64,000 nt of DNA from assembly GCF_002775205.1 (NCBI RefSeq), contig NC_036447.1, positions 20,008,501 through 20,072,500 of the forward strand, written 5' to 3'. Under the pieces are notes generated by a model that saw nothing but the letters and a program-made list of their open reading frames with translations, had not been told where the DNA came from and did not search any database. This stretch comes from Xiphophorus maculatus. Its lineage: Eukaryota; Chordata; Actinopteri; Cyprinodontiformes; Poeciliidae. Each line of letters opens with the position of its first letter. Position 1 is the first letter of the stretch. This document shows, piece after piece, positions 1-22,516 of the stretch. The translations under genes and the position numbers were made by a program.

Positions 1-856
1 TTAACACTGTCATGTCTGGGACGACAAACTGGGGAAACAAACCAATTTCCTTTCTGAATACTATGATGACGGCTAGACATTCACATAGTATTTATACCCA
101 GTGGAGTCAAATATTTAGCTACAATTGTTCATGCCAGAGATTACAGGCATTCTTTGTCTTAATGCATCTAATGAACAGTAAAAAATAATTGTTTAAAAAA
201 CATTTTATTTCTTGGTGTATTTAACCTGCAGCGCATAGATCCCAGCTCATCTCTGGTCAATTGGAATTCATGATGGAAACTTATTTATGCGATTGAATTG
301 AAATATTTATATTTTTACTTCTATTTATAATAATAAACACTATAGAAGTGTATTCTCCATTTTATTGTATTTTTTTTGGCAACATCAATTTAATTACCAT
401 ATGTATATTTACCGAAGTATTTACTGGATGATGGCACGTTTAGCCCATCCGAGTATAGCTGACTGACTGTACTCTTACTACTCCACCCATTCATTTTTTT
501 TACGTGGGTAATTTTTTACGTAAGAAAAATACGCAGTAGGAGTCGACCGCAGCCGGTGGAGGACTGTCGCTCCCTCTCTCTGTGCTGGAAGGAGTTTGAC
601 AAGCAAGTAGGCTACACTGTGTGGATTTTTTTTACAGATTTACAACGTTGACTGTCAGAGACAAACACTATTTTTTATTTTATTTATAAATGTAATTTGT
701 TGATACCTTAAAGGAAGCGTACAGCTGTGTGTGTGTGTGTGTTAACGATCCTCCAGAGAAAAAGGGGAACGATGGTTTAACATCATGATTTAGTGAACTC
801 CCAGCCCGGGACAACAACGTCTTCTGCTCTCCTTCATGTTGGGCGCAGACTGAATT
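1..856. promoter_or_regulatory. mpv17l: 5' flank and probable promoter/5' UTR of mpv17l
   Basis: The first 500 bases are AT-rich and hold no convincing exon. From about 535 the sequence becomes more GC-rich, which fits a core promoter or 5' UTR for the mpv17l start at 857. A short TG microsatellite lies near 727-742. No TATA box is convincing. The transcription start cannot be fixed from sequence alone. Confidence 0.45.
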
Positions 857-3800
857 ATGCTCCAGGCGTTTCTGAGGCATGTCCGCCGCTTTCCGTGGGT
901 CACGAATGTCACACTGTACGGCTGCCTGTTCGCCGGCGGAGACTTGGTCCATCAGTGGTTCTCCGCCAGGGACCAGATGGACTGGAGACACACGCGCAAC
1001 GTCGCTGCGGTGGCGTTCAGTTTTCACGGGAATTTCAATTTCTTCTGGATGCGTTTGCTGGAGCGCAGGTTTCCGGGGAACTCCGCCGGGATGGTAATGA
1101 AGAAGCTGCTCTTGGACCAGACGACGGCAGCGCCCCTAGCCACCAGCGTCTTCTACACGGGTCAGTGAACGCATCACCACACTGAAAACACTGTGCTGTT
1201 AATAGTTGAAACATAAACATATCTGTCGATTTGTAACTTAAGCATAGGACATCGTGATCTTCTCATGTGTCCCATTGGTTCATAGTCCTACAGAGGTCAG
1301 GTCAAACTATCTCAGCGCTAAGATTAATTAGAAATTAATCTTAACTACCCTTTTTGAAGACTGGAGAACCATAATTGTCCCTTTTATTACATGTTTTAGA
1401 CGTACACATCTGGGGATCTTCTATCTTTGTTTTGTTTGGCTTCTTTCCATTTCTGGCATTAGTTTATAGTTTCTTTATGCCAACTGTTGCTGGTGCTTAC
1501 AAAGATATTTAGAAATGGAGTAAAAAGTGAAACAGTCTTGCAGCTGATGCTGGGTTCCTAGGTTAGTGGGAGGACATGGAGATGGTTTTGCTTAAACTGT
1601 TACATTTATTTGAGAACATCTGTGTCCTCTACTAGGTAGTGGAGGTCAACAAATAATTTGAATAATTGGTTGAGAAACCGAAAAAGTCAACAATTATAAA
1701 GACAGACTTTAATATTTAATAACAGACACTGCTAAAAAAGGCAGCGCAGAGGGAGGAATTAAGGGAGTTAAGTGCTTAGTTCATTTTAACTTTTAAAGAA
1801 ATAAATATCATCGGTTATTATTGTCTTACAAGTTATTTGAATGTATTTTTTCTAGTACATATTAAACAGTTACGATTCGAAGTTGTATTGTTACAATTAT
1901 CAAAACCGTTCAATACAGCAAAATACATTGCAGTAATTTTTTTTAACCTTATCGCTAACCCAATCAGCTCCCACCTAGCACATAACAATAACACCACAAA
2001 ACAGAAACAGCTTTAAAATCAGGCCAAATACAGACTGAAAGGAGATTAGAGCTATTCTAGGAAGCTGATGATCCAGTTCTCTGCCAGTGACTCTACTTTC
2101 AGAGTAATGATTGGTGTGAAAATCATTTCCAACTACAAGCCGCCAACCTCACCTTGCTAACAACCAACAATTGGCTGAGGTCTTAAAACGGTTATTGAGT
2201 TATTTTTGACGAATCTGCTCATACACACTACCCCTTTAACCCTCAGCTGCTTTCCTTCTTGCAACAAGTTTCCATTGAGGATCAGCTGAAATGGTATTTA
2301 ACATTTTCGAAACAGAGAAAGCTTGTCAACTTGTTCTGTCTTCACCAAGATCTTCAAAAGATCATTTTGTTTCTATATGAAACCCATTCTCACTGAACTG
2401 AATGATTACAGACTTATTCTTGCACCATCTGTAATCATAAAATCCTTTGAGAGACTAGAGATGGCGTGCCAGTGAACAATATCCAATTTGCTTACCAGGG
2501 ACTGTCATGGAAGGATTCTGTTAAGTTGGGGCTGCATCACCTTCTGGCAACATCCTGAGCTGCCAGTAAGATATGAACAGATCCCCTATGAGAAATAAAT
2601 GTGCTTAAAATATAGTTTTTAAATAAGTTTACTGTCTACAAGTGGATTAAGAACCTTTTTAAAAACAGACAACAGCTAAAGAGACCAGGGAAAATTTGCA
2701 TCCAGGTGTTCCTCAGGGCTGTGTTTTCTCCCCTGTTATCTTCTCCATCGAGAATAACAACTGTGCATTTATGCACCTCTGCTAAACATCTTAAATTTAC
2801 AGAAGACATGTTCCAAATATATATTATAATTGTTGTGTAAGTAGCTGCGTTGTAAGAACATGTTTATATCCTGCGCATCTATTTAGCCGAACTATGAAGT
2901 CTGCTATATGGATAAAACAACCTACTTGTGCTATTTTTTGTTGATTAAGTTGGGAATAAAGTATAAGCACGGGAGAGAATTAGGTCAACAAGAAAAAAAA
3001 TCCTATCTTATGCCAACATGTTTGGCAATAAAATGCTTTTTTTTTGGTAAGCTAGTAACTTCTGCTGAGTAAGAAATGTAGCATTTATTTTTTTATATTA
3101 TTTCAGAAGCAGCAATGTTTACCCAGATTACCTGAAAGGTGTAATTAATGACAAACTGCGTAATGGCTTCAGTTTTTACCTGTGAACATGACAAACCCTT
3201 GATAAGGACTGATATTCATCCATCCATCCATTCATTTTCTAGCACTCTTGTCCCTTAGGAGGGGTGCTCCTCGTGACCCCCTGACTGGTGTCTATCTCCA
3301 GCTAACGTTCCGGGCGAGAGGCGGGGTACACCCTGGACAGGTCGCCAGTCTGTTGCAGAGGACTGATATTTGAGACTATAAATCTAAGATTATCTGTGGT
3401 TGATGGATGATGTTTGTTGAGTATTGAGAAATTAGTGGAAAGAAGGGAGGCGAACTGAATCGAACACAAAGTTGTAAACCAAACCTGTGGATTTTGGAAA
3501 CTTTGAAACCACCAAAAGCTTAAATGTACAGCGCCATGTTCTTTTTTGTGCCCATATGTATTATTTTGTACAACTAATCCCAATTATTAAAAGTTATCTA
3601 AGTTCTTAGTGATTCCAGCCAGGATAAAAAATCTGCATCTTTTTCAGGAAACCAATATATTTGCTGTTGTTAATAAAAAAAAAAAAGGTTTATGAGAATA
3701 TTGCTCATTCTGTTTAAATAGCAAAAGTTCGTTTATGAAGTGCTTTTTTATTTAAATTTTTTTTACCAGTGACTTATTGCTTTTTAGCAGTGCTTATAAT

Positions 3801-6471
3801 GGTCTCTTCCATGGTCACTGTAAATCATTTTTGTGCGGTATCTTCTTCTCCAATCAGGTGTCAGTTTTTTGGAGGGCAAAGAAGACATCCTGGAAGACTG
3901 GAGGGAAAAATTCCTGAACACTTATAAGGTGGGTCAACTCTCAAAAGCACGGATTTTTCTTTCTGTCCAAGATGGAAATAAAAGTAAGAATATAAACATA
4001 CTCTGTTTTTCTGCAGATTACTCCCACAAAAGATAAGGAGTGAAATTTTATATTATTACCCTGTGAAAAAAAGCAGATTTCTGCTACTTCTTGTGTCTGT
4101 TAGGAGGTCACCTATTTCGTTCTTCTTTTCTTAATGTGTATTTGCACGGGGATAAGTGTTAAGTATAAACAAATACTGAACGCTATAACATTTATAGATT
4201 TAGCTCATTTGCACTGCATGTCCACAGATGGGCCTCTAATGAAGTAAAACAATTTTTAAAAAACAATAAAGCACTCATGGTAAAGCCTGTCTTCTTTATA
4301 ATTTTGGGCTCCTGAGATTTCAAGGTATGAATGAACAGCACATAGAGCTATGAAACGTTTGGAGCTGAGGTTAAAGACCGGTTCTGCCACAAGGTTGGCT
4401 ATTCATTCCACAGCTTCTCCACGTCAAAGAGTTCCTGTTCAACACGATTCACAGGACTGAGTAACCAAACGTGACTGAGTTTCTATAATTGTACCTCTGC
4501 TGGTGATTTTTATTGGATCCGTTCTAACTCTTCCAGTTGCAGAGGTAGAGAAGTACAGAATTTCTAAGTGTAAACCAGAGAAATTATTTGTTTTTGCTTG
4601 TTAGAATATTAAAACACATTCAATTTTTTGATTGTAAGAATCTCCGCAGGTGAAATAAAGTAGCTTTGCTTCTGTTTTCTTCTGTTTTCTGATTTCTGTT
4701 TCTCGTTTTTTCAGACTGGGTTGATGTTCTGGCCGTTCATGCAGGTAATTATTAACATATTTTGCACGACTGTCTGTATTGGTGAAATCCAGCATCCATC
4801 AAGAAAAAGGATCTTTTTACCCTTTAATTTGTAATTTACATGCATTATTGTTGATCCAAGAATGCAAGGTGATGGCTAACTTTGGTCTGCATATCTGGCT
4901 GAGTCTCAGTTACCTGCTCTATTTATAAATGAACATGTAACCTTTCTACCTCAACTGTTAGCAGTGGATAAAGCAAGTGTGCAAATATTTATACAAATAC
5001 AGATGTATTTAGGAATGTATTAGGAAAACATGATATTCCAATACTATTTCTGCAATAACAATGAGTTGTAATTAGACTCAATTTTCCTCACTATTCTTCT
5101 TTTTTTCATCGCCATAGTTTCCCGTCATTCTTCCTTTGCTTTATGAAATCTCTCAGTTGTGCGAACATTAAAAGTTCCTCCAAGTGGCCAGTCATATTAC
5201 TGACAAGCAAAATGGTAATGCACAGCCTTTTAGATATGAAAGCTTAATAAATAGTGATTTCAATAATGTACACAGTGACGCCGAGAAGATGATTGCGATT
5301 AAGTCTGTAATTCAACTATCAACTGTTCAAAAATAAAAACATTTGTTTTATTGAATCCAACATCAAAAACCCATTAATTTTCTTTCTCTGGTTGGCATTC
5401 TCACAGATGACATCAGTGTTAGCCTCAAAAGTCCTCTTATTGTCCGGAATGGTGTCCAAATATTGATAAAATCCATAATAGAAACCAGCTGACCTCCAGC
5501 TTACAGCAGAGCTGCACTCATCGGCACACGACAGGAGCACAAACACTGCTGCAAGTCGCCGCAATATATTCATATTCACGAAATATTCATATTCTCAGCA
5601 TAGCCAGAAGCTTTTCATAAATCCTAAATCACTTCTTTCATATTTTGTTTTTTTTTATGTCAGGTTGTTATACTATCCCTTTAGTGTTGCGCACTGAAGG
5701 GATAGTATAACGGGTCAGGAGACGTGTCCTCTGGATCAATGTGGCCTGAGTGATTGGACCCGAAAGCGTGCTGGACACTTTCACACAAGTATTTAACGCT
5801 TCCTCCTTCTTAGCAGATTACCCAAGAAGCAGATTAACACCAGGTGGACAAAGAGCCTCAGGATAAACTTGTTCCCATGTATTTTGTATCAGTTACGGTA
5901 AAACAGTATTTCTAAAAACAAGTTCAAGGACTTTAGAAATATAAAATATGTAGAACTATTAAAAATGTTATAGTCATACACAGGGTATTACTTAGAATTA
6001 ACAAGCTATTTACTAGATGTTGATGCTAAAATAAAGTCAGAATAAATGATCAAAATGAAAATGTGTATGTGTATGCAGGCTAATACATAAAAATAGAATA
6101 ATAAGTGCCTACCCTTGTTTGCTGAAACCAGCAGCTCTACTGTATGATGCTTATAGCTGGTCCTTTCTGCGACTTCTCGTCTATTGAGTTTTAATCATAG
6201 CAACTGTGCCTTTCATATATTAAGAGGTGTCTGTTTCTCCAAGTTTCTGAACTTCGCCCTGGTGCCTCTGTACGTGCGGACCACCTTCACCGGCTGCTGC
6301 GCCTTCGTCTGGGCCACCTTCCTCTGCTTCTCGCGTCAGACTGGGGACGGCACAGCCGGAGCTGCTCTGGCATGGATGTTCCCCCCGAAAGACGAGGCAG
6401 CTGAACCTGCCAAAGACGAAATAGAGTCAAAGCAAAAGGTGGAGGAAAAGGCAGCATCCAGGACTGCATAA
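857..6471 (+). CDS. mpv17l: Mpv17-like protein (Mpv17/PMP22 family)
   Basis: Four coding exons join in frame: 857-1160, 3858-3928, 4715-4744 and 6244-6471 (TAA). All introns are GT-AG. The protein is 210 residues against about 196 for human MPV17L. It opens MLQAFLRHVRRFPWVTNVTL, close to the human N-terminus. Exon 3 encodes TGLMFWPFMQ, the family signature (human SGLMYWPFVQ). Exon 4 carries LVPLYVRTTF and the WATFLCFS...SGDGT-like block, here RQTGDGT. These are integral membrane proteins with about four membrane segments, placed in peroxisomes or mitochondria and linked in the literature to reactive-oxygen metabolism. The C-terminus is longer and more charged than in human (KDEIESKQKVEEKAASRTA). 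The start is the first ATG in frame with the conserved N-terminus. Intron 1 is 2.7 kb and carries LINE debris. Identification is firm; location in the cell is by family. Confidence 0.93.
2280..2800 (+). mobile_element. degenerate LINE reverse-transcriptase fragment (Rex1/CR1-like)
   Basis: This stretch of mpv17l intron 1 gives broken conceptual translation resembling the RT core of non-LTR retrotransposons. LNDYRLI-like text lies near 2398. A motif similar to GVPQGCVFSPV lies near 2703-2740 (family form GVPQGCVLSPLLF), followed by an NNCAFMHLC stretch. Many stops and shifts are present and both ends are eroded, so it is an old fossil. The clade is inferred from the motif spacing seen in fish Rex1/Babar elements and could be another CR1-group LINE. 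Confidence 0.55.
3217..3358 (-). mobile_element. short LINE 3' tail with 12-bp target-site duplication (Rex3-like)
   Basis: Read on the minus strand this 142-bp insert ends in a tandem (GATG)n tail after a GC-rich segment common in fish genomes. It is flanked by the exact 12-bp direct repeat AGGACTGATATT at 3205-3216 and 3359-3370, which shows insertion by target-primed retroposition. A GATG-repeat tail is the hallmark described for teleost Rex3 (RTE-type) elements. The family name is from memory; the duplication is directly visible. Confidence 0.65.
5667..5711. repeat. 45-bp imperfect inverted repeat
   Basis: Arms of 20 bp at 5667-5686 and 5692-5711 are reverse complements with one mismatch and a 5-base spacer. 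The structure lies in mpv17l intron 3. It may be the core of a small MITE or a cruciform/hairpin sequence. No flanking duplication was found. Confidence 0.7.
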
Positions 6472-9369
6472 TAGGAGTACTGGAAGTTGTTTTGTCAGGA
6501 GGCGATAATGGAGGATAAAAACTGGATTCATCAGGTCCAAAGGACAGCATTTCAGTCCTGTTTCTACTGTCTCATTGTTTTCAAAAACACTGCCAGACCC
6601 ATAAACCGAGGTCTCCCTGATGCTGCAAACCTCCACCAGCCTGTTGAAAGTGTTCATAAAGCACAGCAATAGAAATACAGCAAGTCTAAAAATATGATCT
6701 AGTCTTACTGTGCATTATGCTGACCTGTCAGCATGTTTTTAGGTTTTATTTAACCAGGTTAGCACCGGTTATTGTGTTGTACTTCCACCCAGTGCTTAGC
6801 TTAAGTAATCTAAAAATACTGAAAATACTCATGAGCATGTCTTCAGTTTTTAATGATAAGACCCAATGTGCAACAAGACATCATTTCCACATTGCAGAGT
6901 GGGATCTAATTGATTTGATCGAAACTTTCAATATCTTAAAACAAAGGAGATTACAGCCAGTGTTTATCAGCTTTGCTTCTGTGATCTGTTGGGGTTTCAG
7001 TTCACACTGTGGTACATTAACTGGGTCAGTTAGGAAATCTGTTTTTATGTTTATAATTCAAGAAATGCGGGGAAATTTCAAAATGGACATCAGTCGCATC
7101 AGTTTAATTTCCTTTCCAGTAATTTATAGTTCCTGTATTCGGAGCAGCAGCAGCACATTCCAAGAAAAGGTTGGGCTGTGGTGGCTTTTACCACATTATG
7201 CTAACATGTCTGGCATTGAGGCTTGCAGCTGAGGCAGAATTTCAGAGGGTGCTCATTAATGTCTCTGGGAATCACAGTTTAATATGCACAGTGGTAGGGG
7301 CTTACTTTTTATTTCATATTTCCCTTGACTTTGAGATTTGTTGTGGTTTCATTTCTTCTTTGGTTCATCTCAGGATCTTCTGGTCCAAGTAAAGCAGACA
7401 GTAAATCTGAACAAGTTTGACATGCAGCTGTCAGCATTTGCTCCTTGTTGGCTTTTCCATACAATTTTTATTTATTGTGCTGTTTTTCTTGACTAACATT
7501 TTCCAAAGCACCCCCACAGACTTCCTCATGGTTTTCATGCAGTGAAGTCTTCAAGTGGCAGAATTGTGTATTTTCCAGGCACATGCTGCCATTTTACAGT
7601 CAAGTAACTATGTTACCTTCGATTTTTATAAAAATGCTTTATATATCAAACATAGCTGAAAAGAAATTTGACTTCGCAATGTGATGCCTTGAAATTGCAT
7701 CTCTGCCTCTTTAAGAAACTCCTACTCTTTCCGACACTGCACCTTCAGCACATTATTACAACAACGCTTCTACATTATGCTGTTTACAACCATTCTCAGC
7801 AGCATTCCACCGAGAAATCATTTGTGTGATGAGCTCAGCAGCCACGCAGTTCCACCAGGTGTTTGCTAATTGCTGCTGCCGCTAGTCTGAAGGAGCTGAA
7901 TGGGCTCTCCTGAGTTGCCCAATACAGACATTGAGTTAATTTGATCCTGTTCTGTTGATTCATGTGAAGCTTATACTGGAACCTTCTACACTCACAAGGT
8001 TTAAATTCTGTATTTCAAAAAGGGATGATTGTTGAGATTAACCAGTAAATCACATTTATTATGTCAAAGCTTGCCATGGCTTGAATTGTGCCAAGAGAGT
8101 GAATGTCAAAGACAAGCAGAGAAAGGCTGCCTACTTTGTTTTTATTTTGTCATGCTTTATACTTGGTTGTATCAGCAGGTGCTTTTTAAACAAGGGAAGT
8201 CTGTTTTTATTGCTTTCTACTCTTACCAGCTCAAGAAAAGATTGTAACACTACAGCTACTAACTTTCTACTGGGGCAATCTGAGATTCGTTTTCATCTGA
8301 TTTAAAACATTTACTTGAATATCTATATACTGGCCACCCCTTCTTCTTCCTCTTCAGATGAATGCAATACTGTTTTCGTCTGTTTTATTTGCATTCTTCC
8401 ATATTATGTCTTCAATGCAGTCATCAACCATCAAATGTTAACATGTGTTAGGCGTTCCTACCTTTGTTTTAAAGAGACAGTACTTTAGATCCTAATCTTA
8501 TTTTCTGTTGTGACAGACTTGATTTCAGTTCCTATTTCTATGTGGATGACAGAAAAATATTCACTTCTGTTTTTCATAGTGCAGAGAAGATGTGAGTGTG
8601 CAGTTCTATCTGCTTGTAACATTTCATGTATCTCACACAACTGAGTTAAATTAATTTTACATCAATATAAGAGCATAACTTGGAGATTGTTGGAAAATAA
8701 ATTCAGCACTACAGCAGTTTTTTCCTATTTATGTTTAAACTGCATCCTTGGAATTATGGATTTATTATTTGTGTAATATGATGTGATCTCCCCCCCCAAA
8801 TATTTTCTTAAGTAAATATTTGTATGGTGATTTGATACACTGGATATGAAATGTAATTGAATATTCCCTTCGTTTTTGCTGGATCATTTTATAATATTTG
8901 GTTTGCACAGTCAGATATTTCTGACTTTTTGGGTGTGAGAACAGATTGGTGCTTTTGAATGTTTAAAATTAATTGATATTGTCTTGCATTTGTTGCACTA
9001 ATTATAAAAGATAATACTACGAAGTTAATAAAAATAAACTTTATTTTGACTCTGTGTTTTTCATTGGGTTTCTATAGAGATATATTACTCTTAAAAAGTT
9101 TATACCTAAATGGATTACAGTCTGAATGAAATTATTTATAAATAATACATTAGCCCAGACTAAGACATTCAGGAAATGATAGTCCAAAGCATTTGAACAC
9201 AAAGCAACTAGAAATTATTAATACATATCACAGCAGCACAAGTGTGAAAAAGGTACTACAAAGGGGATGTTCTCATTTTTTTCATTGTTTTCTCCGTTTT
9301 GTCAAAAGAACAAAAGTCAGACCCTGCCTTCTGCAATGCATATTTCTAATAATCCGAATGTGTTTCACT

Positions 9370-9374
<5 letters not shown>
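6472..9374. other. mpv17l 3' UTR and intergenic region
   Basis: No second gene is recognisable in these 2.9 kb. Several short open frames have no family resemblance and no splice context. Possible polyadenylation hexamers (AATAAA) on the plus strand lie at 8696-8701 and 9027-9032, so the mpv17l transcript may have a long 3' UTR, but a nearer end cannot be excluded. The region is AT-rich. Confidence 0.5.

Positions 9375-9436
<62 letters not shown>
9375..9436. repeat. (TG)31 microsatellite grading into alternating CG
   Basis: A pure TG run of 62 bp is followed by TGCGTG and TGTCCGTG variants and then an alternating GCGCGCGCGCG tract at 9460-9470. Alternating purine-pyrimidine DNA of this kind is a classic Z-DNA former. 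It sits about 340 bp upstream of the bmerb1 start codon. Confidence 0.9.
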
Positions 9437-9439
<3 letters not shown>

Positions 9440-9441
<2 letters not shown>

Positions 9442-9777
9442 GTGTCCGTGTGTAGGGGTGCGCGCGCGCGTGGGTGTGCAGGCCAGCTGTTTTATTTTTA
9501 TCGTCATCACCATCAGCATCCCAGAGTTCGTTCGCGTCTTCCAGCTCCCCACATCTCCGCCCGCACTGCGCATGCTCCCAGCATCCCCCTCTGTCCAGCA
9601 GGATTTGAAGACTCGGCTGAAGATGCTCTCAGCTCCTCGGGTCGCTGGTCGCTTGTCGCCGGGTGAACACTGACTCATCTGGAAGAACCCGAACAGGGAG
9701 GAGAAGCTGCAGATTATACCTTTAGGTTCTCACTCGCTCCTCGGATTTTTTGTTTTTCCCTCCCCCTCCACTCCAGC
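9440..9777 (+). promoter_or_regulatory. bmerb1: CpG-rich promoter and 5' UTR of bmerb1
   Basis: GC and CpG content rise sharply compared with flanking DNA. A TGCGCATGC core at about 9567-9575 matches the palindromic NRF1-type site common in CpG-island promoters. The segment ends at the bmerb1 initiator. The transcription start is not determinable here. Confidence 0.5.
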
Positions 9778-19950
<10,173 letters not shown>

Positions 19951-20969
19951 CCGACCCCCTTATCGACGGTCGCTACTCTCATGTCACATGACCCAAACAC
20001 TTCCTGTTTCTCAGAGAACCACAGACAGCAGCACTCGCCCTCGAGCCCGTTCAGGAATCAGATCTATTTCCCTGCTGCAGGCGCGTGGGAACTGATCCCT
20101 GATCAGTGTTCAAGGTGGGGTGTTTTACAGTGGGCGCACATCTACCAGGACTGTACATGAACTAAGCAGAGCTGTAAATAGAGTCTGATAGCTGTATGGT
20201 TGATGTATTTATGCAGAGGCAGGTCAGGTCCTTCCTGTATGTCGCATTCCTTTTAAGGTGAGGATGCATCCAAAAGCACAATATCCATCACATCAGTGAT
20301 TAGCGGGGTTCTCTGACATGAACATGAAGCCTCTCATTGTGTCATTTAGGACAACAGTTCTCATTCATAAGCTATTATTTATCCCAGTTTGTGAGTCTAA
20401 GTTGTTCCGATGAGCAAATTTGATCCATGAATTGGTTCATGTTTAAAGGTCGGGTGGCAGTGGATACTTTTGTACATCAAAGTCAGCAGTTTACAAGTAA
20501 ACAATCCCTGCAGTAGGCAATATTGGATAAAAATGTATAAAAATAACTAATCTCATGCTGACTTAAAACGCTTTCACCGCTGCTGCAAACAGTTGATCCA
20601 ATCAGACTTGATTTCAGCAATTTTGACGAGCTTCCAAAGACACAGATGTTCTCTACGAATGCCAAAATCAGACAGTCGTAAACATTCGTTTGGATATCTT
20701 TACCTGAAGATTATTAGTTATTTCTCTCATCTTGATGTTGAAAATCTTATTTTCCAACAGCAAATGTTTTCCTCTCCGATTTTCACGAGATAACGGAGCC
20801 TGTTTTCTAATGACATCTTTCAAACCTTGTCATAGTGTTGCGTTTATCGTGCACGCTTTAGTTCTTTCCCTGGTTTATCACACCTGAATCAGCTGTGTTG
20901 GAGACACACCTGAAACTGGAGACAACAAATGTCTGGAGGATCCAAACCTTGTGGCGGTGGACTCCCAAC

Positions 20970-21480
20970 TCCAGTCCTACTGACCTGCAATTTTTGGATG
21001 CATTTCTACATCTACAGACCTGCTGCAGGTTCTAAAACTATGAGAGTGCCCCACACCATCATACTGCCACCACCATGGTTCACTGTATGGTGCTCCCCCC
21101 CCTGGAAATGCTGTTAGGTTTAGGTCAGATATAACAGCACACACCTTTAAAAAGTTTTTATCTTTTCTCAATAGTCTTGGCCATCATGGGTACCATTGGA
21201 GAGTTGTGCAGGTTTTCTTGTTTTCTCCTTTTGTGGATAACGGCTCTCAATGGGGTCCCAAAGTCTTAGAAATGGCTTCATAACAGGTTGACTGTTAGGA
21301 CCAAAAAAATCCTAACAATCTGGCATAGATCAGGTGATGCACATCTCTGATTTCTGATAAACCTCTCAGTTTGGCGTCTGATCACAGATGAGAATCCACT
21401 GAAATGACAACCAGGCTGATGAGGCAGGACCTTCCTGCTCTCTGGGATTTTATTTTATGCAAACACAGGGGGGGGGAACA
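20970..21480. mobile_element. DNA-transposon remnant (probably Tc1/mariner-like, antisense)
   Basis: Text such as CACCACCATGGTTCACTG and GGATAACGGCTCTCAATGG recurs in teleost DNA-transposon copies. It is degraded, without intact ends. Family assignment rests on recalled fish repeats and is uncertain. Confidence 0.35.
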
Positions 21481-21963
21481 GGTGGAGATTGCTGACTGGC
21501 ATGAAGTCTGATGTCACTTTTGTTCTTTAACGTTACTCCGAATCACAGTTCAACGCTTGTAAATACCTCCAATGTAACCATTGGTCATGCTTCCTCATTC
21601 TGCAGGGTCACTTATAGACACCATCAACAACCTGGACATAACAGACAGTACAACCTCACCTGTGGTGATCATAAACCCTCAAAAAAAATTTGCATCCTTT
21701 AAATTTAATCTTGCATTTCTATGATAAACACCAGGAAAGGAATGAAGCCCTTTTAAATGCCTCCAATAAACAGTGTGTGCTTGAGTGTATTTAGGACTTT
21801 AGCGACTCGCGTCAAGAAAACTGTTGAGCTCTTATCACTTCTTTCTTCTGATAACTTGACGTCCTGTAAGTGTAGTGACTTTATAAAAGTTCTGCTGTTT
21901 AAAAAAATAAAATAACAAACAAATACACAGAAAATAAGCTGAAAACACTTGTAAATATGTTTC

Positions 21964-21969
21964 AATAAA
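21964..21969 (+). promoter_or_regulatory. bmerb1: candidate polyadenylation signal of bmerb1
   Basis: AATAAA about 2.0 kb after the bmerb1 stop, just before the convergent marf1 3' end begins. An upstream alternative lies at 21765-21770. Confidence 0.45.
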
Positions 21970-22210
21970 GAGCATCTTTCAAGAACGAACCGTGTCATGT
22001 TTGCCCTCTGCAAGTACAGTACAATGAGAATGCTATTAAAATGTCAACTTATTTCACTTGGCTCAAATTCTTTTTTTGGGGTGGCGAGTATATACTTTGG
22101 TTAATTTGGATGATTCCACCTAATAAGATGCCAAAAATGTAGGCTCTTAGAAGTGGAACGTATAAAAATTAACTTATAAACGGCCTAAACAGTCATTGGC
22201 ATCCTAAAAC

Positions 22211-22248
22211 TAATTAGTATCACCAATTAAAATTGGTGATACTAATTA
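22211..22248. repeat. 38-bp perfect palindrome between convergent genes
   Basis: Two 18-bp arms at 22211-22228 and 22231-22248 are exact reverse complements around a two-base AA spacer. It lies in the short gap between the bmerb1 and marf1 polyadenylation signals. Confidence 0.85.
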
Positions 22249-22510
22249 CCAGCAATAATTGACATCACTTGGTAATAAATACTAAGGTTTAATTACCTCG
22301 CAATTGAACTTTATTAGATATTGTATTACTAAAGTGAACATTGCGTTTTCGCTTTCTTTTAAGCCATAAATCATTAAAATGAACTCAAACAATACGTCCA
22401 TCTGCATGACTTTACAAGCGCCAGTAACTAAACTGCTCGAATAAACTTCATCTCATTTACTAAGATGCACCTGGAACATGTCACACACACACAAACAGAT
22501 GCTTGTGAAT

Positions 22511-22516
22511 TTTATT
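22511..22516 (-). promoter_or_regulatory. marf1: candidate polyadenylation signal of marf1
   Basis: TTTATT on the plus strand reads AATAAA on the minus strand, about 2.0 kb past the marf1 stop. No other gene is seen between 22517 and 24529, so that stretch is probably marf1 3' UTR. It contains a 29-base A run at 23073-23101. Confidence 0.5.

Larger units (their letters stand above)
19951..22000 (+). other. bmerb1: bmerb1 3' UTR region
   Basis: Noncoding sequence follows the bmerb1 stop. AATAAA hexamers at 21765-21770 and 21964-21969 are the best candidates for the transcript end. Much of the middle, about 20970-21480, is transposon-derived. No other gene is visible. Confidence 0.5.

Noticed and set aside
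6717-7232. 171-codon plus-strand open frame downstream of mpv17l
   Set aside because: No family resemblance, no splice partners, erratic composition; it lies in probable 3' UTR or intergenic DNA.
9193-9678. Open frames on both strands across the TG tract
   Set aside because: They translate the microsatellite as Cys-Val or Thr-His repeats and have no independent support.
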